DNA from: Paenibacillus sp. FSL R5-0766
GTDB taxonomy: Bacteria; Bacillota; Bacilli; Paenibacillales; Paenibacillaceae
DNA length: 64,000 nt
Assembly (NCBI RefSeq): GCF_037971845.1
Contig: NZ_CP150227.1
Location: 3,410,001 to 3,474,000 of the forward strand
Direction of reading: 5' to 3'
Part shown: piece by piece, positions 37,677 through 46,595 of the stretch
How positions within the stretch are numbered: position 1 is the stretch's first letter
How the letters are laid out: every line of letters starts with the position of its first letter
The notes under the pieces: generated by a model
Databases searched by the model: none
What the model saw: only the letters and a program-made list of their open reading frames with translations
Told to the model about the DNA's origin: nothing
Position numbers and translations under genes: made by a program

Positions 37677-39400
37677 ATGAGCTGACGATTCTGTCAAAAG
37701 CGATGATTCAGGAGCGCAAGGATATCTTGCTTTCGATATTGGGCGGATTTATCGCCGGCATAGCAGGGGTAGCTCTCTTTTCCGCGAGTGGTTATATGAT
37801 ATCTCAAACAGTATTTGCGCCACCGCTGTACACCTTAATTGTACTCACCTCCATGGTCAAACTACTTGGTTTCCTTCGAGCGGCAAGTCGCTACGGGGAA
37901 CGCTTGTATTCGCACAGGGCAACATTCTCCATGCTGAGCCGTTTGCGGACGTCCTTTTTTGCCAAACTGATCCCGGTAACGCCAGGTATATTGAACAAAA
38001 ACCGAAGCGGGGATCTGCTTGCGCGGATCGTTGGTGATGTGGAAAGTTTGCAAAATTACTTTTTGCGGGTCGCGTATCCACCCATCATGGTCGTTATGGT
38101 GTTTTTGGCTACCATGCTGTTCACTTCGGCCTTTTCGATCTGGATTGCGTGTTTGTTAGTACTAGGTATGCTGATTACGGCATTTGTTGTACCAGGTATT
38201 GTCTTGTTAGGTCAGCGAAAAATAAACGGACGTGTCCGCCAGCAACGGGCCTTGCTGTCCACGGAAGTAACCGAAGTGTTGTATGGTTTCAGGGATTTGA
38301 AAGTATACGGCCAATTGGAACAGCGTGAGCAACAGCTTCAGCAGGCTTCCGCTGCATTGGCAACGGAACAGAAACAAGCCGCTTCCCATCTGCTGCGCGG
38401 GCAATCCATGCACGTTTTTGTGACGTATCTTGTTACATGGGGTGTGCTAGCACTCAGTGCCTTCTTAATTGTGAATGGAGCGTTTGCCGGTGTATTCCTC
38501 GCCATGCTGATCCTGGCCACGCAGACCGTGTTCGAAGAAGCTGCCGCAATGGCTATATTACCTCTATATAAGCAGGATAGTGAACACGCTGCTCAGAGAC
38601 TGGCGGAAACGGTGCCGACCTCTGATGTGCAACCTGTTCAGCCAAGCGGTGACGTGTCAGCCGATCAGGCGGTTTCGATTGAACTATCCGGTGTTAGCTT
38701 TCAATATGAAGGGGAGTGGAGACCGGCGCTGAGGGAGCTCTCCCTGCAACTTGCAGCAGGCTCCAAAACAGCGATTGTAGGGCCGAGCGGGTCAGGTAAG
38801 TCAACGATTATCGATTTGTTACTCAAGCTGCGTGTACCAACGTCTGGCGATATACGGTTAAACGATGTTCCGGTGCAGGAACTGAATGAGGAGAGTATTT
38901 GGCAAAGGGCAAATGTTGTGTTGCAGCAAAGCCATTTCTTCCGGGGAACCATCCGGGACAACCTGTTGCTGAATGGAGAAGAACATTCAGATGAACAACT
39001 GTCGGCTGTGCTGGATAAAGTCCAACTGCCGAATAAGTTGTTGACCGACATGGTGTATGAAAAAGGGGAAAACCTGTCGGATGGTGAGAAGCAGCGGCTG
39101 GCTCTCGCACGGGCCATGCTGCGCAAAGGACGGTTATGGCTTCTGGACGAACCAACTTCTTCGCTGGATTACGTCACAGAGAAACATGTGCTCCAGCATC
39201 TTCTTGCACAAGCATCCGAAGATACATTTCTCCTGATCTGCCATCGGTTGACGGGATTGGAAGAGATGGATCGGATTGTGGTCATGGACCAAGGCAAGAT
39301 TGTGGAATCGGGTTCTTTCTCCGAGCTGATGGAGCAAAAAGGATACTTTTATGAGATGAAACAAATTGAACGACAAATGATTGGAGACGCCGGGGCGTGA
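37673..39400 (+). CDS. cydC: Thiol reductant ABC exporter subunit CydC
   Basis: The 575-aa second half of the heterodimer has six membrane segments, then an ABC domain with Walker A GPSGSGKST, signature LSDGEKQRLALARAM and Walker B WLLDEPTSSLD. The G-to-D change in the signature (LSDGE for LSGGE) makes its ATP site slightly atypical. The start overlaps the cydD stop by four bases (ATGA). It ends the operon; a terminator follows. Confidence 0.93.
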   Translation: MNELTILSKAMIQERKDILLSILGGFIAGIAGVALFSASGYMISQTVFAPPLYTLIVLTSMVKLLGFLRAASRYGERLYSHRATFSMLSRLRTSFFAKLIPVTPGILNKNRSGDLLARIVGDVESLQNYFLRVAYPPIMVVMVFLATMLFTSAFSIWIACLLVLGMLITAFVVPGIVLLGQRKINGRVRQQRALLSTEVTEVLYGFRDLKVYGQLEQREQQLQQASAALATEQKQAASHLLRGQSMHVFVTYLVTWGVLALSAFLIVNGAFAGVFLAMLILATQTVFEEAAAMAILPLYKQDSEHAAQRLAETVPTSDVQPVQPSGDVSADQAVSIELSGVSFQYEGEWRPALRELSLQLAAGSKTAIVGPSGSGKSTIIDLLLKLRVPTSGDIRLNDVPVQELNEESIWQRANVVLQQSHFFRGTIRDNLLLNGEEHSDEQLSAVLDKVQLPNKLLTDMVYEKGENLSDGEKQRLALARAMLRKGRLWLLDEPTSSLDYVTEKHVLQHLLAQASEDTFLLICHRLTGLEEMDRIVVMDQGKIVESGSFSELMEQKGYFYEMKQIERQMIGDAGA

Positions 39401-39483
39401 GAATCTAGTCTATTGAGTAGACAATGCTGTCGGTTGTCGTTAATAAAGAAAATTTCAATGAATCAATTTTTATAAATTTAACT

Positions 39484-39528
39484 AAACCCCAAAGGATGCA
39501 GAGCATAGACTCCTTGGGGTTTGTTTTG
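39484..39528 (+). terminator. Terminator of the cyd operon
   Basis: AAACCCCAAAGGA and TCCTTGGGGTTT form a long stem with a 14-nt loop; a broken T-run (GTTTTG) follows. Confidence 0.75.
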
Positions 39529-39566
39529 ATATAATAGTTTTTTTGTGTCTATGAAGGAGGTGGATG

Positions 39567-40190
39567 ATGGGAAAAAATAAGTGGGATATTGTTTTTTATT
39601 TGGCCATATTTTTATTTGTTGTGTACATGAAGATGAATGACCAATCTCTGTTTTGGATACTTGGGGTTGTTCTCACCGCGACTCTGATCATGTTAACCAT
39701 TCGTATTTTTTATCCTCTGGGTTGGGAAACACGCATGGACCGCGTCGAGGCTTTTCTACGCAGACAGGAGAATACCCCAAAGCTTTATATCTATTACGCT
39801 CTTGCAAACAGACTTGATGATGAATTGGAACACACAATAGAGCGCATCAGAAATGAGGACACCAATAAAAGGACACAAGCAGTATATAATGCAGCTTACG
39901 GCTCCTATCGCAACGACTTGGTAGCTGTTCGTACTGCGGTGCAGAATATGCGTAGATCGGATTATCGTACATATTATGAAACGTATTTGCTTATGGAAGA
40001 AGGAAGAAGTGAGCAGGCGAGGGAACACTTGAAATCCATTAACAAGGTCTGGATGAGATCTTCGCTTCTTGCAGCGATTGAACTAAAAGCGGGACAACGC
40101 GAAACTGCGATTCAGCTAATACAAGAAGCAATGCATGCTGTCAGAGGTGTCCATCGTTATATGATATTTAAGGAATCAGAGAGATACTAA
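39567..40190 (+). CDS. Small membrane protein with helical repeat-like cytoplasmic domain
   Basis: I do not recognise this 207-aa protein by name. Two N-terminal membrane segments (about 6-25 and 30-50; IVFYLAIFLFVVYMKM and LFWILGVVLTATLIMLTIRIFYPL) precede a ~155-residue helical domain. Spaced alanines and pairs such as ETYLLMEEGRSEQAREHL and LAAIELKAGQRETAIQLIQEAMH look like degenerate TPR units. ATG 39567 is six bases after GGAGG; the adjacent ATG at 39564 is too close to it. It stands alone between two terminators. Confidence 0.75.
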   Translation: MGKNKWDIVFYLAIFLFVVYMKMNDQSLFWILGVVLTATLIMLTIRIFYPLGWETRMDRVEAFLRRQENTPKLYIYYALANRLDDELEHTIERIRNEDTNKRTQAVYNAAYGSYRNDLVAVRTAVQNMRRSDYRTYYETYLLMEEGRSEQAREHLKSINKVWMRSSLLAAIELKAGQRETAIQLIQEAMHAVRGVHRYMIFKESERY

Positions 40191-40234
40191 ACGGTGAACA
40201 ACAATCTTTCTTGGCATATAGTACAACTGACACG

Positions 40235-40274
40235 GATAAAAGCTTGTTCCACATAGGAGCAGGCTTTTATCTTT
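40235..40274 (+). terminator. Long hairpin terminator after the small membrane protein gene
   Basis: A 16-bp stem (GATAAAAGCTTGTTCC with GGAGCAGGCTTTTATC, some G-U) is closed by an ACATA-centred loop and followed by TTT. Confidence 0.7.
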
Positions 40275-40544
40275 GGTATTAAAGGAAGGACAGGAAGGAC
40301 AAGAGTATACTGAGGCGCTAAACTGTTCGGCTGAACGGAGAACACCCGAATTAAAATGTACCCTAACCAGTTAGCCTGTTTAAGGAAAATCTTAAACTTG
40401 TATACTGGTGAAGATAGCCTCATTGAACATCCAATTAATCATAATGTTATAGCGTAGAAACTCGAATGATGTATAATGACGCAGGAACTCTATAATCAAA
40501 TTGAAATAAATACAAATTCAAAATAGCATGAGCTGAGGTGTACG
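40275..40544 (+). other. Intergenic stretch with candidate promoters for the two-component genes
   Basis: Two TATAAT hexamers lie at 40472-40477 and 40491-40496, without good -35 boxes. No gene is supported here. GAGGTG at about 40534 serves the next gene. Confidence 0.35.
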
Positions 40545-41240
40545 ATGAATTGCTTATTACTTGTCGAAGATGATGAAAATCTGGTGTTTGGTATGCAGTA
40601 TACACTGTCCAATGAAGGATATGAGGTTGTGGTGGCGGGTAGCTTGGAAGAAGCCAGACAGGCACTGCAGGCAAATTCGATCGATCTGATTCTGTTGGAT
40701 GTCACTTTGCCTGATGGATCGGGATATCAACTATGCGGTGAGATTCGGGTAACGTCGCAAGTGCCCATTATCTTTTTGACAGCTTTGGATGAGGAAGCAA
40801 ACGTAGTCGCAGGGCTTGATCTCGGAGCAGATGACTATGTAACCAAGCCTGTTCGAACCAAAGAACTTATTTCACGAATTAAAGCCGTATTACGACGTAA
40901 CAACAAGGGAAAACAAGAAGTAAGCTTATGGATATCCGATAACATCCAGGTGCGTATTTTAGAAGGAACTGTACTCAAAAACAATAGTGAAATTACACTG
41001 ACGGCGCTTGAATATCGACTACTATTGATGTTGATCTCTCATCCGAAGCAGATATGCAGCAGAAGTTCGATTCTGAATCATCTCTGGGATCTCTCGGGCG
41101 ACTTCATTGATGATAATACGCTCTCTGTCCATATCCGCAGGTTAAGAGAGAAAGTCGAAGATATTCCTGCAGAACCACAATATATCGTAACTGTTCGGGG
41201 GATCGGATATAAATGGAACGTGGAAGTTATAGGGAAATGA
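40545..41240 (+). CDS. OmpR/PhoB family response regulator
   Basis: The 231-aa regulator has a receiver domain (1-118; acidic D9/D10, phospho-acceptor D52 in LILLDVTLPDGSG, K in DYVTKPV) and a C-terminal winged helix (about 130-228; LTALEYRLLLMLISHPKQICSRSSIL, DDNTLSVHIRRLREKVE, YIVTVRGIGYKW). It overlaps the kinase gene by four bases. With the kinase it probably activates the ABC exporter genes, whose promoter carries direct repeats at 42509-42540. Confidence 0.93.
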   Translation: MNCLLLVEDDENLVFGMQYTLSNEGYEVVVAGSLEEARQALQANSIDLILLDVTLPDGSGYQLCGEIRVTSQVPIIFLTALDEEANVVAGLDLGADDYVTKPVRTKELISRIKAVLRRNNKGKQEVSLWISDNIQVRILEGTVLKNNSEITLTALEYRLLLMLISHPKQICSRSSILNHLWDLSGDFIDDNTLSVHIRRLREKVEDIPAEPQYIVTVRGIGYKWNVEVIGK

Positions 41241-42490
41241 ACATGATCGAAGTTTTGCGAAATCCAGAGTGGAAATCCATCGCCATTAAAGTACTTGCTA
41301 TGCAAGTTCTTTTGTCGTTTTTGATGTTTTTATACATGCACCATCAAGTTGATAGCATCAACACAACTATAGTGAATCAGAATAGCGCCCTGATCGGACA
41401 TCTGTTGATGAAAGATCCCCAGTTGGAGAATGAGGTGATTCACTTTGTTACCCAAGGTGCCCAGGCCGATGAACTTGCTGAGGGGCAACGTATCCTTGCA
41501 CAATACGGATATCAGGCGGGTATGTCTTTAGAAGATCAGCCGGCTCTTTCAGGACTAGCATTACCCTTAAAAACAGCGACTCAAGTATTGTTGTTCCTGA
41601 TCCCACTCATGGTATTGCTTCTGTGGGAGTATCGTAAATTTTTCGTAAAAATCAGAACGATTTCTCATGCAGCGGAGCAGGTTGTGGAACAGCAATTCGA
41701 TAAAAAACTGCCTGAGACGGAGGATGGAGACTTCGGCTCACTTGGCCGGAGCTTCAATGCGATGGCTGGAAGACTAACTAACAGCCTGGAGCTACTCCAG
41801 CAGGAAAAAACCTTTCTGCGCAATCTGTTATCCGACATTTCTCACCAGCTCAAGACACCCCTGGCCTCTCTGATTGTGTTCAATGAGAATCTGCTGAATG
41901 AACCCGGGATGAAAGAAGAAATGAGAATGACGTTTCTGGAACGAAGTCGGCAGCAGCTTGATCGAATGGAATGGCTCATCATCAGCCTGCTGAAGCTGGC
42001 ACGGGTCGAAGCGGGAGCTATTGAATTTCGAAAAGAAAGGATCGAGCTAAGGGAGATGGTGGAGAGCGCTGTCTATTCACTTCGGACGGTAGCAGACCAG
42101 AAACGGCAGACGATCTCCATCCTCGGTAGTGAAAATGCGTTTGTGCAGGCAGATGAAGAATGGCTTAAGGAAGCTGTTATGAATTTGATAAAAAATGCAC
42201 TGGAACACACCCCGCCAGAGGGTGAGGTTCAAATCCATTTGGAAGAAAACGCACTGTTTGATACAATCATTATTCAGGACAACGGCGAAGGCATTCATCC
42301 CGATGATATGCCTCATATTTTCAAACGATTCTATAAAGGCAAGAACCATAACAAGCCCAACAGTATAGGCATTGGTCTGGCTTTGACCAAATCGATCATT
42401 GAGGAACAACAAGGGATCATTACGGTGGAGAGTGTGCCTCAAGAAGGGACGACATTCAGAATTTCGTTTTTCAAAAAAGAGTGGACTTAA
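41237..42490 (+). CDS. Sensor histidine kinase paired with the OmpR-type regulator
   Basis: The 417-aa kinase has a membrane segment at about residues 12-30, a ~85-residue outer loop, a second segment (VLLFLIPLMVLLLWEY), HAMP, HisKA with SDISHQLKTPLASL (phospho-acceptor H203) and HATPase_c (NLIKNALEHTPPEG, DNGEGIHPDDMPHIFKRFYKG, SIGIGLALTKSIIEEQQG). The start ATG overlaps the regulator stop (ATGA); ATG 41243 has slightly better spacing from AGGG and is possible. The small outer loop suits sensing a membrane or peptide signal, possibly through the exporter. Confidence 0.9.
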   Translation: MNMIEVLRNPEWKSIAIKVLAMQVLLSFLMFLYMHHQVDSINTTIVNQNSALIGHLLMKDPQLENEVIHFVTQGAQADELAEGQRILAQYGYQAGMSLEDQPALSGLALPLKTATQVLLFLIPLMVLLLWEYRKFFVKIRTISHAAEQVVEQQFDKKLPETEDGDFGSLGRSFNAMAGRLTNSLELLQQEKTFLRNLLSDISHQLKTPLASLIVFNENLLNEPGMKEEMRMTFLERSRQQLDRMEWLIISLLKLARVEAGAIEFRKERIELREMVESAVYSLRTVADQKRQTISILGSENAFVQADEEWLKEAVMNLIKNALEHTPPEGEVQIHLEENALFDTIIIQDNGEGIHPDDMPHIFKRFYKGKNHNKPNSIGIGLALTKSIIEEQQGIITVESVPQEGTTFRISFFKKEWT

Positions 42491-42522
42491 GAAGAAGCTT
42501 ACGAAAATGTAAGCTTCTTCTT
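42489..42522 (+). other. 14-bp perfect hairpin overlapping the kinase stop
   Basis: AAGAAGAAGCTTAC and GTAAGCTTCTTCTT form a perfect inverted repeat around a 6-nt loop. There is no T-run after it, but the 3' arm is pyrimidine-rich. It may be a weak terminator and also supplies one copy of the GTAAGCTTC repeat. Confidence 0.55.
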
Positions 42523-42552
42523 CACTTCAACGTAAGCTTCCACACCTATAAT
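42509..42552 (+). promoter_or_regulatory. Regulated promoter of the FtsX-type ABC exporter
   Basis: GTAAGCTTC occurs at 42509-42517 and 42532-42540, a direct repeat with a 23-bp period. TATAAT lies at 42547-42552. The -35 position (42524-42529) reads ACTTCA, far from consensus, so an activator bound at the repeats is likely needed. The adjacent OmpR-type regulator is the obvious candidate. Confidence 0.6.
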
Positions 42553-42595
42553 AACAAGTAAGCAATGTTAATCATACAACTGGAGGTACAACAGG

Positions 42596-43285
42596 GTGGA
42601 AATTTTGAAGACCGATCATTTATGGAAAATATACGGAAGTGCTGAGGCTAAGGTGGAAGCATTGAGAGATGTTAATCTGTCCGTCAATCAAGGAGAATTC
42701 GTTGCGATCGTGGGCGCCAGCGGATCTGGTAAAAGCTCATTGCTGCATCTGCTCGGGGGAGTGGATCAACCGACAAGTGGCCAAGTCATTATTGACGGTA
42801 TGGACCTGTATTCTCAAAGTGAAAATGAACTGGCTGTGTTCAGAAGACGCAAAATCGGTTTTATTTTCCAATCATACAATCTGATCCCGGTGTTAACTGC
42901 GGAAGAGAACATTAAATTGCCGATGCTGCTTGAGAATAAACATGTGGACGAGGATTATCTTGAGGAATTATTGAGCGTGCTGGGACTCAGCGATCGAAGG
43001 CAGCACCTTCCGTCCCAACTATCAGGCGGGCAACAGCAGCGGACTGCAATTGGACGCGCATTGATTAATAAACCATCGATTATTCTGGCGGATGAACCAA
43101 CCGGCAATCTGGATAGCAAGAACAGTAAAGAAATCGTGGATCTTCTTACCTTCTCCGTCAGAAAGTACAATCAAACCTTGATTATGATCACACATGATTT
43201 GAATGTGGCCCAGCGAGCGGACCGTGTTGTAAATATAAAAGATGGCACACTCTTGCAACAAACAGGGGTGAAAGATCGTGAATAG
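42596..43285 (+). CDS. ABC transporter ATPase, MacB/LolD type
   Basis: The 229-aa ATPase has Walker [11 protein letters not shown]-loop [18 protein letters not shown], signature [15 protein letters not shown], Walker [19 protein letters not shown] and H-loop [10 protein letters not shown]. This is the mechanotransmission subfamily that works with FtsX-type permeases. The start is GTG, nine bases after GGAGGT. The permease gene overlaps its end by 8 nt. Confidence 0.93.
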   Translation: MEILKTDHLWKIYGSAEAKVEALRDVNLSVNQGEFVAIVGASGSGKSSLLHLLGGVDQPTSGQVIIDGMDLYSQSENELAVFRRRKIGFIFQSYNLIPVLTAEENIKLPMLLENKHVDEDYLEELLSVLGLSDRRQHLPSQLSGGQQQRTAIGRALINKPSIILADEPTGNLDSKNSKEIVDLLTFSVRKYNQTLIMITHDLNVAQRADRVVNIKDGTLLQQTGVKDRE

Positions 43286-45935
43286 GTATACTAGTCTTAC
43301 TCAAAAATATTTGCTAGGGCAGAAAAAAAGATCAATACTAACGATCGTTGGCATTATTTTGTCTGTGACTCTACTTACAGCCATGGGAACCATTGGCCTC
43401 AGCTTCAGAGACAAGGTGGTTCGGCAAACCGTTCAAGAGTACGGGGATTACCATGTTTCTTTTAACGGATTACCCGGAGAAGCCATCTCTAAAGTTGTCA
43501 ATAATGCATCGGTGGAGAGTGCCGGAATTATTAGTAGGGAAGGATATTCAGTCCTTAGTAAAACGAGTGAGAAAGAGAAGCGAGAAAATCCATTTGCTGC
43601 GCCTTATCGGTATTTGAATCTCAAAAATTATAACATCGATGCAATGAGCAAACTCCAGATTCAATTGGATGCGGGCAGACTTCCCAAGAATTCTCACGAA
43701 ATTATCCTACCTACGTTGAGTCTGGATAGCTTTCCAACGAAACCGAAACTGGGTGATTCGATTAAGTTAAATCTGGGAGATCGGATTGTTGCATCAACAG
43801 GGGAAATGAAAAAAATTAATGGTTTGGGAGATCTCGGCTGGGATCAGGATGAGGATTTCCGCCCCCAAACAGAGAGGGAATTTACCGTCGTCGGGTTTAG
43901 TAACCCAGGCACTAAGGGTTCCTGGTCGGCTAACTTCATTTTACCGGCCATCACTTATGATGATAACCAAACGATCAAACCGGATAAAAAATACTTCATT
44001 TACGTCAAAATGAAATCGATGGATCAAATCGAGCCAAAGACAAAAGCTATCATATCATCAATAAATGTTGAGAAAGTGGATCAAGGTTCTGCCGTAAAAC
44101 TAGATAGGGCTATCGACATTAAAAATGTTCGGATCGATTACAATAATGAACTGCTCAAGTTATATGGCAAAAGCACCTACGAAGGTGTAAACCATAGCCT
44201 ACTATACGCATTCGCTGCAATCATCATCATTATTATGGGTTGTACGAGTGCGGTAATTTATAACACGTTTCATATTTCTGTTTTGGAGCGCACTTCCCAA
44301 TTCGGTATGCTGCGTTGCATAGGAGCAACCCCATCACAAATACGCAAATTAGTTCTCAAAGAGGCGACAATTCTCAGTCTGATTGGCATTCCCGTAGGAC
44401 TATTCACGGGAACGGTCTTTATGAAGCTTCTGTTTTACAACATTAGCTTTTTGGCACTAGGTTTTCTGAATGATATGCAAATGGTCATTTCCCTACCGAT
44501 TCTGATTATTGCTGGTGTACTTGGACTGCTGACTGTGTATCTTTCTGCCATCGGACCGGCTAGACTGGCAGCGAAAGTATCCCCACTTGAAGCAATAAAT
44601 GGCTCGGGAAGTACAAAGGTGGACAACGTAACGTCCATCCGAAAATCAATGCTGGTGAAAAAGCTGTTTGGTATGGAAGGCCAGTTTGCTAGTCGAAACA
44701 TACGACGAAATAAAAAACGCTTCCGCATCACAGCCTTTTCCATGGTTGTCAGTATCCTTTTATTTATTGTCTTTAGCGGCTTGGCCGGATTCTTAGGACA
44801 GACGTCTCAATCGGGGATCGAGTATTCCTATTCAGTTCAATATGAAGGGGATTCCAAGCAGATCGATGATTCCGTATATTCAGACATTGTCAAAATTGAC
44901 GCAGTAGAACATGCTTATAAGTTATATAGCCATCAAGTGATGGCAATTCTTCCGAAGGATAAAGTCAATCCCAAATATTATGAACTCAGGAAGGGAATGT
45001 ATTCTGTTGAAGAAGGAGAGGGGTATCGAACAGACAACAATTTCCTCGAATCCTACGGAGATAACGGACTCGATGCTCTGAAATCCAAACTAACGGCGGG
45101 TACGATCGACAAAGATAAGATGAACCAGGAGAATGGCGTCATTCTCAATCAGAAGATACGAATTATAACGACGGAGGAAGGCAAACAGATTATCATCGAC
45201 CAAACCCAGTTTAAGGTTGGGGATCACATCCAAGTACGTACTTTAGAGGGGGGGAATCAAAAATACAAGACACTGACGGTGACGGGGATCGTTGAACAAG
45301 GGGTGTTATCGAAAGATTATAATGAGAGCGCGATGCTTGAACTCATTACGACACCTGAAGTCATAGAGAAAGTTACAGGTAACGATGCATATTCAAGGAT
45401 CTTTATTCTTGCGAAAACCGATATATCAAACAAACCGATCACGGATTACCTCAAGTCCCTAACCGAAAAAGATGCTGGTTACAGCTATATGGACAATGTG
45501 ATGGCGCAAGCAAAGGCCAAAAACGACGCCACCACAGCAAGCATCTTTTTGTATGGTTTTATCGGTGTAATTGTCCTTATTGCATTCCTGAATATACTGA
45601 ACACCGTCAGCACCAATCTCATTCTACGCACCAAAGAATTTGCGGTGCTCAAAGCTATCGGCATGACACAGCGTAATGTTGGGAAAATGATCCTATTAGA
45701 AGGTGTTTTATACGGCCTGTACGCTGCATTATACGGTAGTATACTCGGAACAATACTGAGCTATGGGATACATCATCTCTTCAAAGGTGCTCTCGATGTA
45801 GGTTGGGCCATTCCATGGTCTAGTATTGTTCTTGCTTGTGCAGGCGCCATAGCAACAACACTCGTTGCTACAGCTTGGCCGATGTATCGATTAAACCAAA
45901 CGAGCATCGTTGAGGCATTGAGAAAGGAAACATAG
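43278..45935 (+). CDS. FtsX-like ABC permease
   Basis: The 885-aa protein begins with a membrane segment (SILTIVGIILSVTLLTAMGTIG), followed by a ~270-residue outer domain. Three spans come next (near residues 310-420; first FtsX unit ending ARLAAKVSPLEAINGSG), then a second half that repeats the layout: span near 480-510, a ~260-residue outer domain, and three final spans ending TAWPMYRLNQTSIVEALRKE. This MacB-like layout acts in export of antimicrobials or lipids, or in signalling. The start is GTG and overlaps the ATPase gene. The cargo is unknown. Confidence 0.9.
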   Translation: MNRYTSLTQKYLLGQKKRSILTIVGIILSVTLLTAMGTIGLSFRDKVVRQTVQEYGDYHVSFNGLPGEAISKVVNNASVESAGIISREGYSVLSKTSEKEKRENPFAAPYRYLNLKNYNIDAMSKLQIQLDAGRLPKNSHEIILPTLSLDSFPTKPKLGDSIKLNLGDRIVASTGEMKKINGLGDLGWDQDEDFRPQTEREFTVVGFSNPGTKGSWSANFILPAITYDDNQTIKPDKKYFIYVKMKSMDQIEPKTKAIISSINVEKVDQGSAVKLDRAIDIKNVRIDYNNELLKLYGKSTYEGVNHSLLYAFAAIIIIIMGCTSAVIYNTFHISVLERTSQFGMLRCIGATPSQIRKLVLKEATILSLIGIPVGLFTGTVFMKLLFYNISFLALGFLNDMQMVISLPILIIAGVLGLLTVYLSAIGPARLAAKVSPLEAINGSGSTKVDNVTSIRKSMLVKKLFGMEGQFASRNIRRNKKRFRITAFSMVVSILLFIVFSGLAGFLGQTSQSGIEYSYSVQYEGDSKQIDDSVYSDIVKIDAVEHAYKLYSHQVMAILPKDKVNPKYYELRKGMYSVEEGEGYRTDNNFLESYGDNGLDALKSKLTAGTIDKDKMNQENGVILNQKIRIITTEEGKQIIIDQTQFKVGDHIQVRTLEGGNQKYKTLTVTGIVEQGVLSKDYNESAMLELITTPEVIEKVTGNDAYSRIFILAKTDISNKPITDYLKSLTEKDAGYSYMDNVMAQAKAKNDATTASIFLYGFIGVIVLIAFLNILNTVSTNLILRTKEFAVLKAIGMTQRNVGKMILLEGVLYGLYAALYGSILGTILSYGIHHLFKGALDVGWAIPWSSIVLACAGAIATTLVATAWPMYRLNQTSIVEALRKET

Positions 45936-45970
45936 AGAAACTGGAGAACTATAAAATAGAATATTCCTTG

Positions 45971-46003
45971 AAAAAGTCGCATAAATAGAGTGCGACTTTT
46001 TTT
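45971..46003 (+). terminator. Rho-independent terminator after the ABC exporter
   Basis: AAAAAGTCGCA and TGCGACTTTTT form an 11-bp stem with TT following. Confidence 0.85.
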
Positions 46004-46132
46004 GTTTTAAGAAGCTTGGTACTTATGCGGTACATCAGAAGAAAACCTCATAATTGTAATTAACATGAAAATCAAACAACGATTGAATGTGTTCCGGTTC
46101 ACTTGTCTTTTCTTACATCTTGTAAAACACCT

Positions 46133-46408
46133 TTACATAACAGCAGATGACTCAGCCGTTTTATTTTTCTTCGCAAGCGGTTTTTTCCTTAGTGTCCTAT
46201 CATATAGATACGGCTTACCGTGATATTCCCGTGCATGCTTTTGTTTCTGCTTTTTATGTATATCAACCTTGATCTCCAGATTGGCAACGTTATTCTGGAA
46301 TTCAGAAGCAACTCGTTTGCACCATTTCAATCCACTTTCTTCTGATGCACTGAAATGAACACGTAGTAGATATCCGTTCACCGTTAATTCAAACTTGTAT
46401 AAATTCAT
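46133..46408 (-). CDS. Small basic protein of unknown function
   Basis: This 91-aa protein has a compact N-terminal half (LYKFELTVNGYLLRVHFSASEESGLKWCKRVASEF...NLEIKVDIH), which looks like a small alpha/beta domain, and a Lys/Arg-rich C-terminal tail (KKQKQKHAREYHGK, RKKPLAKKNK). AAAGGA is eight bases before the ATG, which supports translation. I do not recognise the family. It stands alone, convergent with the ABC exporter and divergent from the next regulator. Confidence 0.65.
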   Translation of the reverse strand: MNLYKFELTVNGYLLRVHFSASEESGLKWCKRVASEFQNNVANLEIKVDIHKKQKQKHAREYHGKPYLYDRTLRKKPLAKKNKTAESSAVM

Positions 46409-46595
46409 GATATGTATCCTTTCCAGACGGGCATGTTATGTTACGCCAAATACGATAATCTGATTATAACAGGAACATACGTTCTATAAAAGTGTTATTT
46501 ATGATACCCGCAATGTAATAAGGTTCGCTAGACATCTTTGCAACAGTTCGTTTAATGGTAAAATATCTAAAAATGGTTCATGTTGGGGGATACGC

